Shown piece by piece: positions 8,995 to 16,607 of a stretch of 64,000 nucleotides of DNA. Positions within the stretch are counted from its first letter, which is position 1, and each line of letters starts with the position of its first letter. The DNA comes from an uncultured Lachnospiraceae bacterium (GTDB lineage Bacteria; Bacillota; Clostridia; Lachnospirales; Lachnospiraceae). The translations under genes were made by a program, and so were the position numbers. The notes beneath the pieces were generated by a model. The model did not search any database, was not told the origin of the DNA, and saw only the letters and a list, made by a program, of their open reading frames with translations. The DNA is taken from assembly GCA_902793995.1 (NCBI GenBank), contig CADBFP010000006.1, positions 1 through 64,000 on the forward strand. Reading direction: 5' to 3'.

Positions 8995-9023
8995 GAAAAA
9001 ATAAGCCCCCGGGAAGGGGGCTT
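8995..9023 (-). terminator. Terminator downstream of recJ-tRNA
   Basis: Reading the minus strand, AAGCCCCC-TTCCC-GGGGGCTT is followed by ATTTTTTCG. The hairpin begins three bases after the tRNA discriminator base, so it ends the leftward mutY-recJ-tRNA transcript. Confidence 0.85.
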
Positions 9024-9025
9024 GC

Positions 9026-9099
9026 TGGTGGCTGCCGGGCTCGAACCGGCGACCTCTTGGTTGTCGACCAAGCGCTCATCCCAACTGAGCTAAGTCACC
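9026..9099 (-). tRNA. tRNA, anticodon GAC (Val) by register, atypical
   Basis: The 74-nt cloverleaf reads D-stem GCTC/GAGC, anticodon stem CTTGG/CCAAG, variable loop AGGTC and T-arm GCCGG-TTCGAGC-CCGGC. The seven-base anticodon loop is TCGACAA, giving GAC (Val) with discriminator A. Oddities: position 33 is C instead of the near-universal U, the acceptor stem GGTGACT/AGCCACC has one A-C mismatch, and no CCA is encoded (GCA follows). Its first ten bases overlap the 3' end of recJ. It is either a functional odd isoacceptor or a decaying gene. Confidence 0.65.
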
Positions 9100-10847
9100 A
9101 ACTGAAAGTGATGGATCTGGAACTGAATGCTTTGCAGGCCGTTATACTCATGAACCATAGGCTGGTAAGCCAAAGCCATTTTCACCCGGGTTTGGGAGCG
9201 TTCCAGCATGGTGAATGCTTTTTCTCCCAGCTGCTGCTTTAAGAGTTCCTCCCAAAGCGTAACATCCCCGAACCAGATGCCCTCGAAGTTCTGTCCGCTT
9301 TCATCCGAAAAACGGAGCCGCAGGGCATTCCGACGCTGTCCCAGAACCGTGATGCGGTGGACTGTCAGGCCGCTGCGTCCGAAAAGGGGACGCTCAAAGC
9401 CGTTGCCGAAGGGTCCCAGCTGCTCCCACTGCCGGATTCTATCCCGGGTGGCATAAGCCGGAGGCATTGCCGCATCGAGCTTTATTATAGGACATAAATC
9501 CTCATCTGTCAAACCCGAATTTTCGTTCAGGCTTTTCCGCAGGGCATCAATCGCTTCTTCCCGCAGGGAGAAGCCTGCCGCCATGGCGTGGCCCCCGAAG
9601 CGGGTCAGGAGAGATTCGCATTCCTTCATCCTGTCATACAGGGGATAGGCAGGGATGGAGCGGGCCGAGCCTTTGCAATGCTCTCCTTCTCCGGTAATCA
9701 CAAGGGCGGGCCGGTTGAACTTTTCCTTGATGCGCCCCGCCACGATGCCCGCAATGCTTTCATGGAGCCGGGGCAGATGGATTACCAAAACCTTATCCTC
9801 CGCCGCCTGCAAGGCCTTTGCCTCCGCTTCCTTCGCGCCTTCCTCCGTCATTTGCTGCCGCTGCCGGTTTAAATCCAGCAGATGCGCCGCCAGGCTTTTG
9901 GCTTTTTCCGCCTCCGTCTCGTTCAGTAGGCTTTGAGCCAGCTCCGCGGATTCCAGTCGCCCCGAGGCGTTAAAGCAGGGGCCTATCACAAAACCGATAT
10001 GATAAGCGCTCAGAGGTTTTCCGCTCAGCTGCAGCGCTTCCAGCAGGGCCTTAAGCCCCGGATTCGGGGTTTGGGACAGCCTTTTTAAGCCTTCCCGCAC
10101 CAGAATGCGGTTTTCCTCCCGAAGTTCCATGAGATCCGCCACGGTGGCAATGGCTGCGTAGGCTGCCATAGCCTCCAGCAGTTCTTCCTCCCGGCGGCCC
10201 AGCCGGCGCCACAGCAGCTGCATCAGCTTCAGGGCCACCACCGCCCCGCAAATCCCCTGATAAGGATAGGGGCAGTCCGGCCGCTTGGGATCCATTACCG
10301 CATCCGCCGGAGGCAGGGTAAAAATCCCCTCCGTTTCCGGCACCTCATGATGATCCGTCACAATCACCTTTAAGCCCTTTTCTTTGGCATAAGCAACTTC
10401 CTCCCGGCAGGCGATGCCGTTGTCGCAGGTGATTAAAATGCCGGCTCCGAAAGCCAGAGCATCCTCCACAATCCGGCGGTTTAAACCATACCCCTCCCGG
10501 ACCCGGTGAGGGGCCAGCACCAAAACTTCGAAGCCCAGCTTCTCCAGGCTCTCCTTCAGAATCTGCCCGGCAAAAATACCGTCCACATCATAATCCGAAG
10601 CCACCGCTATTTTCAGTCGGCTGCTTAAGGCCTCCTCCAGCAGCGCTGCCGCCTTTTCGCCGTCCTTCAGCAAAGCGGGATCCGGCAGATCCTTCAGGGT
10701 TCCCTTCAGGTAGAAACGGGCGCTGTCCACATCTTTAACCCCCCGGTTGGCCAGGATGCGGGCCGTTAAAGGGTCGATGCCCAGGACCTCCACCATTTGG
10801 TCAAAGTCCCCTTTTTTATTCTGAATGATCCATTTTTCTTTCATCAT
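9090..10847 (-). CDS. recJ: Single-stranded-DNA exonuclease RecJ
   Basis: A 585-residue 5'-3' exonuclease acting in recombination and mismatch or base-excision repair. DHH-family motifs are complete: VASDYDVDGIFAG near residue 100, ITCDNGIA near 138, VTDHHEVPE near 163, and CGAVVALKLMQLL. The DHHA1 part follows (KFNRPALVITGEGE, GSARSIPAYPLYD, FGGHAMAAGFSL), then a C-terminal OB-like domain. Length is typical of the Firmicutes form. It begins 6 bases after the mutY stop, with the AGGA ribosome site overlapping that stop; a second ATG directly follows the first. The stop codon TAG lies inside the adjacent tRNA gene. Confidence 0.95.
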   Translation of the reverse strand: MMKEKWIIQNKKGDFDQMVEVLGIDPLTARILANRGVKDVDSARFYLKGTLKDLPDPALLKDGEKAAALLEEALSSRLKIAVASDYDVDGIFAGQILKESLEKLGFEVLVLAPHRVREGYGLNRRIVEDALAFGAGILITCDNGIACREEVAYAKEKGLKVIVTDHHEVPETEGIFTLPPADAVMDPKRPDCPYPYQGICGAVVALKLMQLLWRRLGRREEELLEAMAAYAAIATVADLMELREENRILVREGLKRLSQTPNPGLKALLEALQLSGKPLSAYHIGFVIGPCFNASGRLESAELAQSLLNETEAEKAKSLAAHLLDLNRQRQQMTEEGAKEAEAKALQAAEDKVLVIHLPRLHESIAGIVAGRIKEKFNRPALVITGEGEHCKGSARSIPAYPLYDRMKECESLLTRFGGHAMAAGFSLREEAIDALRKSLNENSGLTDEDLCPIIKLDAAMPPAYATRDRIRQWEQLGPFGNGFERPLFGRSGLTVHRITVLGQRRNALRLRFSDESGQNFEGIWFGDVTLWEELLKQQLGEKAFTMLERSQTRVKMALAYQPMVHEYNGLQSIQFQIHHFQLVT

Positions 10848-10853
10848 GTATTC

Positions 10854-11939
10854 CTATATCATTTCCCTGAAAACCCGGAAGGCAGAGGGCAGAGCGTAAC
10901 GCGCCTCCACTTCCTCCCGGTCTGCATACACATAGCCCGGCAGGGCTTCCGCCGTTTCCGTCTCCCAGCCCTTCATCTCCCACTCCACATGGGTAAAAAC
11001 ATGCCGAGCCGTGCCCAGCTCCTGTAAGGGGCCGAAGGGGATGCCGTAGCTTTTAAGCCAGGGAAGAATGTCCCCGGGGCCCAAATGGCCTTCCAGCAGC
11101 GGGAAGGCGTACAAGCCCGCCAAAAGCCCCTTCTCCGGCCGTTTTACCAGCGCCACCTTCCCCTGATGCCTAAGCAGCAGTAAAGTCTTCTTTTCCTGCC
11201 TCCGGGGCTTGGCTGCTCCCCGCAAGGGCAGATCCTCCTGGCATCCCTGCGCCAGGGCCATACACAAATCCTGCAGAGGACACTGCCGGCAGCGGGGTTT
11301 TCCCGCCGGCAGGCAAAGCATCTCCCCCAGCTCCATCAAGGCCTCATTAAAGGGGCCCGGAGCCTCCAACTGCTCCAGGACGCTTTTCAGGAACCCCTCC
11401 GCCTCTTTCTTCACGGCGGGCTGCAGCACATCCCGCTCGTCCCGGGTGAGCCGGGCCAGAATCCTGAGCACATTGCCGTCCACCGCAGGGGCCGCTTCTC
11501 CGAAAGCCAGAGAGGCCACCGCGCCGGCGGTATAAGCCCCCACACCGGGCAGTTTCTTAAGCTGCGCGACCGTTTCCGGGAGTTTCCCGCCCAGTTCTTC
11601 CACGCAGACCTGGGCTGCTTTCCGCAGATTCCGGGCCCGGCTATAATACCCCAGGCCTTCCCAGAGCTTAAGCACCTCTTCTTCCCGGGCGGCAGCCAGA
11701 TCCTCCAAACGGGGGAAAGCCTCCATGAAGCGGGGATAATAGCGCATCACAGCCTCGATGCGGGTCTGCTGCAGCATGGTTTCGGAAACCAGGATGCTGT
11801 AGGGAGTCACATTCTCCCGCCAGGGCAGGGGCCGGACATTTTCCCGAAACCAGGCCGTCAGCAACGGAGCCGCCTCCAGAAGGAGGGCGGTTTTGGCTGA
11901 AAGGGAAAGATTTTGACCGGCGCATTTATTATCCATCAT
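10854..11939 (-). CDS. mutY: A/G-specific adenine glycosylase MutY
   Basis: A 361-residue base-excision-repair enzyme that removes adenine mispaired with 8-oxoguanine. It shows the helix-hairpin-helix LPGVGAYTAGAVASLAF followed by catalytic Asp in PAVDGNVLRIL (about residue 158), and the 4Fe-4S cluster pattern C-x6-C-x2-C-x5-C in CLPAGKPRCRQCPLQDLC. The C-terminal third (from about 245) is the NUDIX-like MutT-related domain that reads 8-oxoG. The ATG at 11939 has only a weak ribosome site. A palindromic repeat sits directly upstream. Co-directional with recJ. Confidence 0.96.
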   Translation of the reverse strand: MMDNKCAGQNLSLSAKTALLLEAAPLLTAWFRENVRPLPWRENVTPYSILVSETMLQQTRIEAVMRYYPRFMEAFPRLEDLAAAREEEVLKLWEGLGYYSRARNLRKAAQVCVEELGGKLPETVAQLKKLPGVGAYTAGAVASLAFGEAAPAVDGNVLRILARLTRDERDVLQPAVKKEAEGFLKSVLEQLEAPGPFNEALMELGEMLCLPAGKPRCRQCPLQDLCMALAQGCQEDLPLRGAAKPRRQEKKTLLLLRHQGKVALVKRPEKGLLAGLYAFPLLEGHLGPGDILPWLKSYGIPFGPLQELGTARHVFTHVEWEMKGWETETAEALPGYVYADREEVEARYALPSAFRVFREMI

Positions 11940-11962
11940 TTTTACGAAATCCGTCCCGCGCA

Positions 11963-12008
11963 GGGGCGATGATCAATCGCCCCGGGCGGCTGATAGCCGC
12001 CCCTACGG
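11963..12008. repeat. Two tandem short palindromes (CCCCTACG family)
   Basis: GGGGCGAT-GATCA-ATCGCCCC (11963-11983) is immediately followed by GGGCGGCT-GAT-AGCCGCCC (11984-12002) and CTACGG. Both are perfect 8-bp stems. The same design, GC-rich palindrome plus CCCCTACG, recurs at 25.5, 37.0, 53.1, 59.9 and 62.1 kb. Confidence 0.8.
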
Positions 12009-12032
12009 TGTAAACTATAGGGTATAAAAAAG

Positions 12033-12103
12033 AGCGGATGACGGGAATCGAACCCGCCTATCCAGCTTGGGAAGCTGGTGTTCTACCAATGAACTACATC
12101 CGC
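12033..12103 (-). tRNA. tRNA-Gly(CCC)
   Basis: A 71-nt cloverleaf without encoded CCA. The acceptor GCGGATG pairs fully with CATCCGC. The anticodon arm is CCAGC-TTCCCAA-GCTGG, giving anticodon CCC with U33 and A37. The T-arm is GCGGG-TTCGATT-CCCGT. It lies 7 bases downstream of tRNA-Leu and is probably processed from the same transcript. A CTCTTTTTT run follows. Confidence 0.93.
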
Positions 12104-12110
12104 CTGTTCC

Positions 12111-12193
12111 TGCGGAAGAAGGGACTTGAACCCTCACGATCGTCGATCACATGATCCTTAGTCATGCCTGTCTGCCAGTTCCAGCACTTCCGC
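12111..12193 (-). tRNA. tRNA-Leu(AAG)
   Basis: An 83-nt class II tRNA with a long variable arm (GATC-GAC-GATC). The acceptor GCGGAAG pairs with CTTCCGC, discriminator A. The anticodon arm CATGA-CTAAGGA-TCATG gives AAG, whose A34 would be edited to inosine in a functional tRNA. No CCA is encoded. It is the first gene of a two-tRNA unit with its own strong promoter. Confidence 0.9.
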
Positions 12194-12208
12194 ATGGGAA
12201 CGCAAAGA

Positions 12209-12237
12209 AGTATAACACGGACAAGCCCAGGTTTCAA
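12209..12237 (-). promoter_or_regulatory. Promoter of the tRNA-Leu/tRNA-Gly unit
   Basis: Minus-strand TTGAAA (12232-12237), a 17-base spacer, then TATACT (12209-12214). The predicted start falls about 8 bases before the tRNA-Leu 5' end, as expected for a tRNA promoter. Confidence 0.85.
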
Positions 12238-12301
12238 GTATTTTTTTTAAACCGTCCCCCTGTCCCCAAAACTGCCCTGTCCCTCTGCCGCCAGATAAAG
12301 A

Positions 12302-12330
12302 TTGCGCTGCGGCGCTATCCGTGCTAAAAT
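12302..12330 (+). promoter_or_regulatory. Promoter of the DUF5721 gene
   Basis: TTGCGC (12302-12307), 17-base spacer, TGC-TAAAAT (extended -10, 12322-12330), about 28 bases before the chosen start at 12359. It places the transcription start downstream of an earlier in-frame ATG at 12302, which supports the shorter protein. Confidence 0.65.
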
Positions 12331-12358
12331 ATGCCCAGACAACATTTCCGAGGTTTCC

Positions 12359-12868
12359 ATGTTTGCTTGCTATATCAAAACTATCCGGGACTTTTCCCGT
12401 CTTCTCTTTCTGGAAGGCAGCTTTGACGAATACCGGCTGGCTTCTGGCCGTTTTGTCACGGCCTTTACCACGGAATTTGACGGCAGCAGGCCGGAGCCGG
12501 CGGAACAGGACAAAGCGGCTGGGTTGGATGCGCCGGAATCCCACATCCTCTGGGGGCAGCTTAAGCCTCTAGCCTTCCAGCTGATTAAGGGAACGGTTCC
12601 TCCCAAAAGCTTTTCCCTGGCCTTGATTTATCCTCCGGAGAAAACCCGGGGCCTCATGCAGGAAGGAATCATCAAAGAGGAGCCTTCCCGGCTCCCCTTG
12701 CTGTTGCTGAATATCCGTTATCGGGAAGAAAAACTGCTGCTGACCACAGGCATCAGCGAGCAGGGCCTGGACTTCCCCAGCGCCGCCCGCCTGATGGCCC
12801 TCTGGGACAGGCAGGTCCGGGCTCTGCTGGAAGAATTAGGCCTTTCCCAGGCTATAGACGAAGCGTAA
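12359..12868 (+). CDS. DUF5721 family protein
   Basis: A 169-residue protein matching the Lachnospiraceae family DUF5721 by its pattern: an opening IKTIRDFSRLLF, then F..F, the WGQLKPLAFQLIKG core (about 63-76), FSLALIYPP, and a C-terminal TTGIS...ALWDRQV. No enzymatic motif, membrane segment or signal peptide is visible. Function is not known. The start at 12359 is chosen because it has a CGAGG ribosome site and sits after a promoter; the longer reading from 12302 would begin inside the -35 box. Its 3' end overlaps the convergent kinase gene by 17 bp. Confidence 0.75.
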   Translation: MFACYIKTIRDFSRLLFLEGSFDEYRLASGRFVTAFTTEFDGSRPEPAEQDKAAGLDAPESHILWGQLKPLAFQLIKGTVPPKSFSLALIYPPEKTRGLMQEGIIKEEPSRLPLLLLNIRYREEKLLLTTGISEQGLDFPSAARLMALWDRQVRALLEELGLSQAIDEA

Positions 12869-14243
12869 AGCAAACCCCGTTTTCCCGGTTTTCCACGCCG
12901 TAGCTGCCGCCTATCAGCTCCGTGGCAGCCTTTACTACGGAAAGGCCTATGCCGCTTCCCCCGTAGCTCCGGGTCCGGGCTTTATCCACCTTGTAAAACT
13001 TATTCCATATCCGGTCCAGGGCTTCTTCCGGAATTGGCTTTCCCTCGTTAAAAACTTCAATCCGGGCTCCCTCCCCTTCCGGAGCCGCGCTGACCCGTAT
13101 CAAGCCGCCCTCCGTCACATGGTTCACCGCATTGGAAAGATAATTCTGCAAAATCTGCTCCACCATCAATTCATCCGATTCTACCGGCAAAGCATCCGGT
13201 AAAACCAATTCCCAGCGGGGAGGCTGTCCTTTGCCCTTCAGGCGGAAGGTCTCTGTCATGCCCCGAATCACTTCTGCTAAATCAAAACGGCTCTTTTCTA
13301 TTTCCATCTGGCCGGATTCCATTTCATCCAGGCTCAAAAGAACCCGCACCAGCCGGTTCATCCGCTCTGCCTCATCCGCAATGGTATCGCTGTAGCGGAT
13401 GCGGCTTTCCTCATCCTCGCAGAGGCCGTCCCGAAGCCCTTCCGCATAGCCCTGCACCAGGGCAATAGGTGTCTTTAATTCATGGGAAATATTAGCCAGC
13501 AATTCCTTTCGGCGCTGGTTCTCCTCTTCTTTTTTCCGCACATCCTCTTCCAGTGCCAGATTAGCCCTTTTCAAGTCCTCCACGGTAGCATCCAGGGTGG
13601 TGGACATGGTTTCCATAGGGCGGGACATACGGTCGGTAAAAAAGAACACCAGCAAGGCTCCCAGGACCAGAATCACGCTGCCAATTATCAGCAGAAAACG
13701 GTTGGAAATGGATACATTTTCCGCAATATGAGCCATAGGCAGGCCCAGAAAATACTCGTATTCTTCACCCTTTTCCGTCAAAACTCCCTGGCATTCGATT
13801 TTATCGGTTTTGGTGAAGGGATCCTGAATCAAAGTTACGATATAGTGATCTGTCTCTTTATAAATCGTCTGAGGAGGCGGATTCATTCCGCTCCTGGTCT
13901 TGCCGCCGCCCCAGGGAGCCCGTTCTCCCCCTGCCATAAACAAAATAACGGGAACGCCCTGAGCGTCTTCCCGTTTCAAACTTGCGGCAATGCCGCTGCT
14001 TTCGCATTTTCTTGTCAGTTCCAGCCGCAGTTCCTCATCAGAGGAATCCTGAATCAGCTTTTCCAGCATAAGCCGGACATTCTCCAAATCCTCCAGCTGA
14101 TGTTTGAGATAATACTTTTGCAGCATAAAGCGGTTGATCAGCCAAAGGCTTCCGATCAGGAGGACAAAGAGGCCAACGAAAACCAGGGTGTTTTTAGCCC
14201 GAAAGCTTAACCCTTTCCGCTGCTCTCTTTCCTCTTCATGCAT
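12852..14243 (-). CDS. Two-component sensor histidine kinase
   Basis: A 463-residue membrane kinase. A first hydrophobic helix at about 15-40 and a second at about 183-205 flank an extracytoplasmic sensor domain of roughly 140 residues. A HAMP-like segment (TDRMSRPMETMSTTLD) and coiled coil lead to HisKA with the phospho-His in NISHELKTPIALVQGYAEG, then a HATPase domain with LQNYLSNAVNHV, a degenerate G1 box (EVFNEGKPIP) and the G2 box GGSGIGLSVVKAA. It overlaps the response regulator stop by 8 bp, so the pair is coupled. It could report on the cell wall, given the upstream hydrolase operon, but the ligand cannot be deduced. Confidence 0.93.
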   Translation of the reverse strand: MHEEEREQRKGLSFRAKNTLVFVGLFVLLIGSLWLINRFMLQKYYLKHQLEDLENVRLMLEKLIQDSSDEELRLELTRKCESSGIAASLKREDAQGVPVILFMAGGERAPWGGGKTRSGMNPPPQTIYKETDHYIVTLIQDPFTKTDKIECQGVLTEKGEEYEYFLGLPMAHIAENVSISNRFLLIIGSVILVLGALLVFFFTDRMSRPMETMSTTLDATVEDLKRANLALEEDVRKKEEENQRRKELLANISHELKTPIALVQGYAEGLRDGLCEDEESRIRYSDTIADEAERMNRLVRVLLSLDEMESGQMEIEKSRFDLAEVIRGMTETFRLKGKGQPPRWELVLPDALPVESDELMVEQILQNYLSNAVNHVTEGGLIRVSAAPEGEGARIEVFNEGKPIPEEALDRIWNKFYKVDKARTRSYGGSGIGLSVVKAATELIGGSYGVENRENGVCFTLRL

Positions 14244-14925
14244 GATCCTGCGCCTCCGCTTCCAGCTTGTAACCTACGCCCCAAACCGTTTTGATCTTTT
14301 CTCCGTAGTCTCCCAGCTTGCTTCTTAATTTCTTCACATGGGTGTCAATGGTACGGGCATCCCCGTAATAATTATAATTCCAGACATGATTCAGGATGGA
14401 TTCCCGGGATAAGGCAACCCCCGGATTCTCCAGAAAAAACTGCATCAGCTCATATTCCTTCAGGCTCAGCTCCACCACCTTGCCGCCAATGGTCAGTTCC
14501 CGGGCAATGCGGTCCAGCTTCAAATCCCCCAGTACCAGCGGGGTGGTGTTCAGTTCTTCCTGGCGCCGCAAAATGGCGGCGATCCGGGCCATCAGCACCC
14601 GGGGACTGAAAGGCTTGGTGACATACTCGTCCACATCCATCTCAAAGCCTTTGATCTCATCCCGGTCATCCCCCAGAGCCGTCAGCATAATCACCGGAAC
14701 CTTGCTGTAGCGGCGGATTTCCGCCAGCACCTGCCAGCCATCCAGTTTCGGCATCATAATATCCAGCAGGATCAGTTTAATGTCCTTGGTATCGAAGAAC
14801 TTTTCCAGTGCCTCTTCCCCGTCTGCGGCTTCAATCACGCCGTAACGCTCCCGCAGCAGGAAATCCCGAATCAGACTCCGCATTCTCTCTTCGTCATCAA
14901 CTACCAGTATTTTTGTCTGACTCAT
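14236..14925 (-). CDS. OmpR/PhoB-family response regulator
   Basis: A 229-residue DNA-binding regulator. The receiver carries DDE at 10-12, phosphoacceptor Asp in LLDIMMPKLDG (about 55), T in TALGD, and K in VTKPFSP. The C-terminal winged helix (about 130-225) shows LSLKEYELMQFFLENPG and SRESILNHVWNY, with the DARTIDTHVKKLRSKLG recognition segment. The ATG has an AAGGAG ribosome site and an extended -10 promoter just upstream. It pairs with the kinase encoded immediately downstream. Confidence 0.95.
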   Translation of the reverse strand: MSQTKILVVDDEERMRSLIRDFLLRERYGVIEAADGEEALEKFFDTKDIKLILLDIMMPKLDGWQVLAEIRRYSKVPVIMLTALGDDRDEIKGFEMDVDEYVTKPFSPRVLMARIAAILRRQEELNTTPLVLGDLKLDRIARELTIGGKVVELSLKEYELMQFFLENPGVALSRESILNHVWNYNYYGDARTIDTHVKKLRSKLGDYGEKIKTVWGVGYKLEAEAQDHA

Positions 14926-14954
14926 ATTTGTTCTCCTTACGATTATTCAGCTAT

Positions 14955-14963
14955 ATCATAGCA
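14955..14963 (-). promoter_or_regulatory. Extended -10 promoter of the two-component pair
   Basis: TGC-TATGAT on the minus strand, about 30 bases before the response-regulator start. No good -35 is seen, so extended -10 recognition is likely. It would allow expression separate from xseAB. Confidence 0.55.
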
Positions 14964-15019
14964 AAGAAGCCGGCGAAAAACCACCGCTTCACAGAAAAAT
15001 CACAGAGAGAACATTTCCC

Positions 15020-15226
15020 TTACACATTTAATATGACTAATTCTTTTTCCACGCCTTCCAGCTGTTCCTGGCATTTCCGGGCCAGCTCCGCCCCCTGTTT
15101 ATACAGTTCCAGAGCCTCCTTTAAGGGGAGATCCTCCCGGGCCAGCCGCTTGTTGATGGCCTCGATCCGGTCCATGGCTTCGTCCACATTGAATTCTTCC
15201 TGCTTAACTATGATACTCTCAGGCAT
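15020..15226 (-). CDS. xseB: Exodeoxyribonuclease VII small subunit
   Basis: A 68-residue coiled-coil protein with the XseB signature: MDRIEAINKRLAREDLPLKEA followed by ALELYKQGAELARKCQEQL. It binds the C-terminal helices of XseA to form the ExoVII filament-like complex, which degrades single-stranded DNA to oligonucleotides. The start overlaps the xseA stop by 8 bp. Size and position are as in other Firmicutes. Confidence 0.93.
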   Translation of the reverse strand: MPESIIVKQEEFNVDEAMDRIEAINKRLAREDLPLKEALELYKQGAELARKCQEQLEGVEKELVILNV

Positions 15227-16607
15227 TTTCTTCCCTCCCGTCGATTTTCGTTACCGCCGCCTCCAGGGCGCCGTTGTGAATCTGTACCCGGATTTCGTCT
15301 CCCGGCCGGGCCTTACGGACATCCGTTAAGGGCTGTCCCTTCAGCTGGATATAGCCGAAACCTTTCACCAATTTGGCTGTGGGGGACAGGCTATGCAGTT
15401 CCGTCACCGCCAGGCGGAAACGAGTTTGCCGCCGCTCCCAAAGGCTCCGCATCTGCATAGGCAGAGCCGCCTTCAGCAAGGCCAAACGGTTCTTCCTTTG
15501 CTCCAGCAAATGCCGGGGATGATGGATTTCCAGCTGTGCCTTCTCCCGCTCCAGCCGCCTCTTTTTCTGCAGCATCTGGTAGTGGATGCCGGCTTCCCCT
15601 TCCCGTCTTAAGGCCTTTAGGCGGTTCAGCACGCTCATCACATCCGGCACCGTCAGTTCCGCCGCCTCCGAAGGCGTGGCGGCCCGCACATCCGCGGCCA
15701 GATCCGTCAGGCTGGTATTCCCGGCGTGGCCCACGGCGGAAACCACCGGCGTTTTGGTCTCAAAAACCGCCCGCACCAGTGCTTCGCTGTTGTAAGCTGC
15801 CAGCTCCTCCTGGGACCCGCCGCCCCGGCCTACGATTATCACATCCACCCCGTACTCATCCAGATAACGGATGCCCCGGATGATGCTCTCCACTGCCTGC
15901 TTTCCCTGCACCAGCACCGGATAGAGCACCAGCTGCACGAAAGGGTTCCGGCGGCCGGACACATCCCGTATATCCCGGAAAGCCTGGCCCTTTTGGGATG
16001 TGACGATACCCACCACCCGGGGGTGCTTCGGCAAAGGCTTTTTCCATTCCGGACTAAACAGGCCTTCTTCTTCCAACTTTTGTTTCAGTTTCAGCAGGGC
16101 CAGATTGGCATCTCCCAGCCCCACTTCCTTGATTTGCCTGACCGTCAGCTGGGTCTTGCCCTGGCCGCCGAAATAATCCAGCCCTCCCCGGGCTGCCGCC
16201 AGCTGGCCGTTTTTCAGGGGTGCGGACAGGGCCTGGCGGCAATCGCTCCCCCAAATCACGCAGTGGAGCAAGGCCTTATCGTCCTTCAGAGCGAAGTGCA
16301 GAAAACAGCTGCCGTCCTGGGGCAGTCCCTCGTCCAGGTTGCATACCTCTCCCTGCACCATCACCTGCCGCAGGGCGGGATTCTGATAATAATCCGCCCG
16401 AATCAGCTCGCTGAGTTCGGACACCGACAGGAAGCTTGCTTCCCCGCCCTCCTCTCCGGCAGAGCCTTTTTGCTTTAGGGCCCAGGGCTCCAGTTCCGGC
16501 GGGAGCTCCGTGCCCGGCCAATACCAAAAGCGCCCTTCCGGATTCCAGCGGGCGCCATATTTCTTCACTTGTTCCTTTTCCGTAATGTGTACGCTTAATC
16601 GTATCAT
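15219..16607 (-). CDS. xseA: Exodeoxyribonuclease VII large subunit with N-terminal DUF5710-like domain
   Basis: A 462-residue protein. Residues 1-42 (HITEKEQVKKYGARWNPEGR, then FWYWPG) look like a DUF5710 module, absent from ordinary XseA. The OB-fold region follows (about 57-155), then the catalytic domain with AFRDIRDV (D212), IIVGRGGGSQEEL (R261) and VVSAVGHAGN (H294). In characterised XseA the last motif is usually GHETD; here the final Asp is replaced by Asn (N297), a residue considered catalytic in E. coli. Nearby D302 and D306 might matter. The gene starts immediately after the RNase H stop (TAA-ATG). Confidence 0.9.
   Translation of the reverse strand: MIRLSVHITEKEQVKKYGARWNPEGRFWYWPGTELPPELEPWALKQKGSAGEEGGEASFLSVSELSELIRADYYQNPALRQVMVQGEVCNLDEGLPQDGSCFLHFALKDDKALLHCVIWGSDCRQALSAPLKNGQLAAARGGLDYFGGQGKTQLTVRQIKEVGLGDANLALLKLKQKLEEEGLFSPEWKKPLPKHPRVVGIVTSQKGQAFRDIRDVSGRRNPFVQLVLYPVLVQGKQAVESIIRGIRYLDEYGVDVIIVGRGGGSQEELAAYNSEALVRAVFETKTPVVSAVGHAGNTSLTDLAADVRAATPSEAAELTVPDVMSVLNRLKALRREGEAGIHYQMLQKKRRLEREKAQLEIHHPRHLLEQRKNRLALLKAALPMQMRSLWERRQTRFRLAVTELHSLSPTAKLVKGFGYIQLKGQPLTDVRKARPGDEIRVQIHNGALEAAVTKIDGREENA

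Noticed and set aside
12033..12193. Phage attachment site at the tRNA-Leu/tRNA-Gly genes
   Set aside because: No integrase, no direct repeat of a tRNA 3' end, and the flanking genes are core genes.
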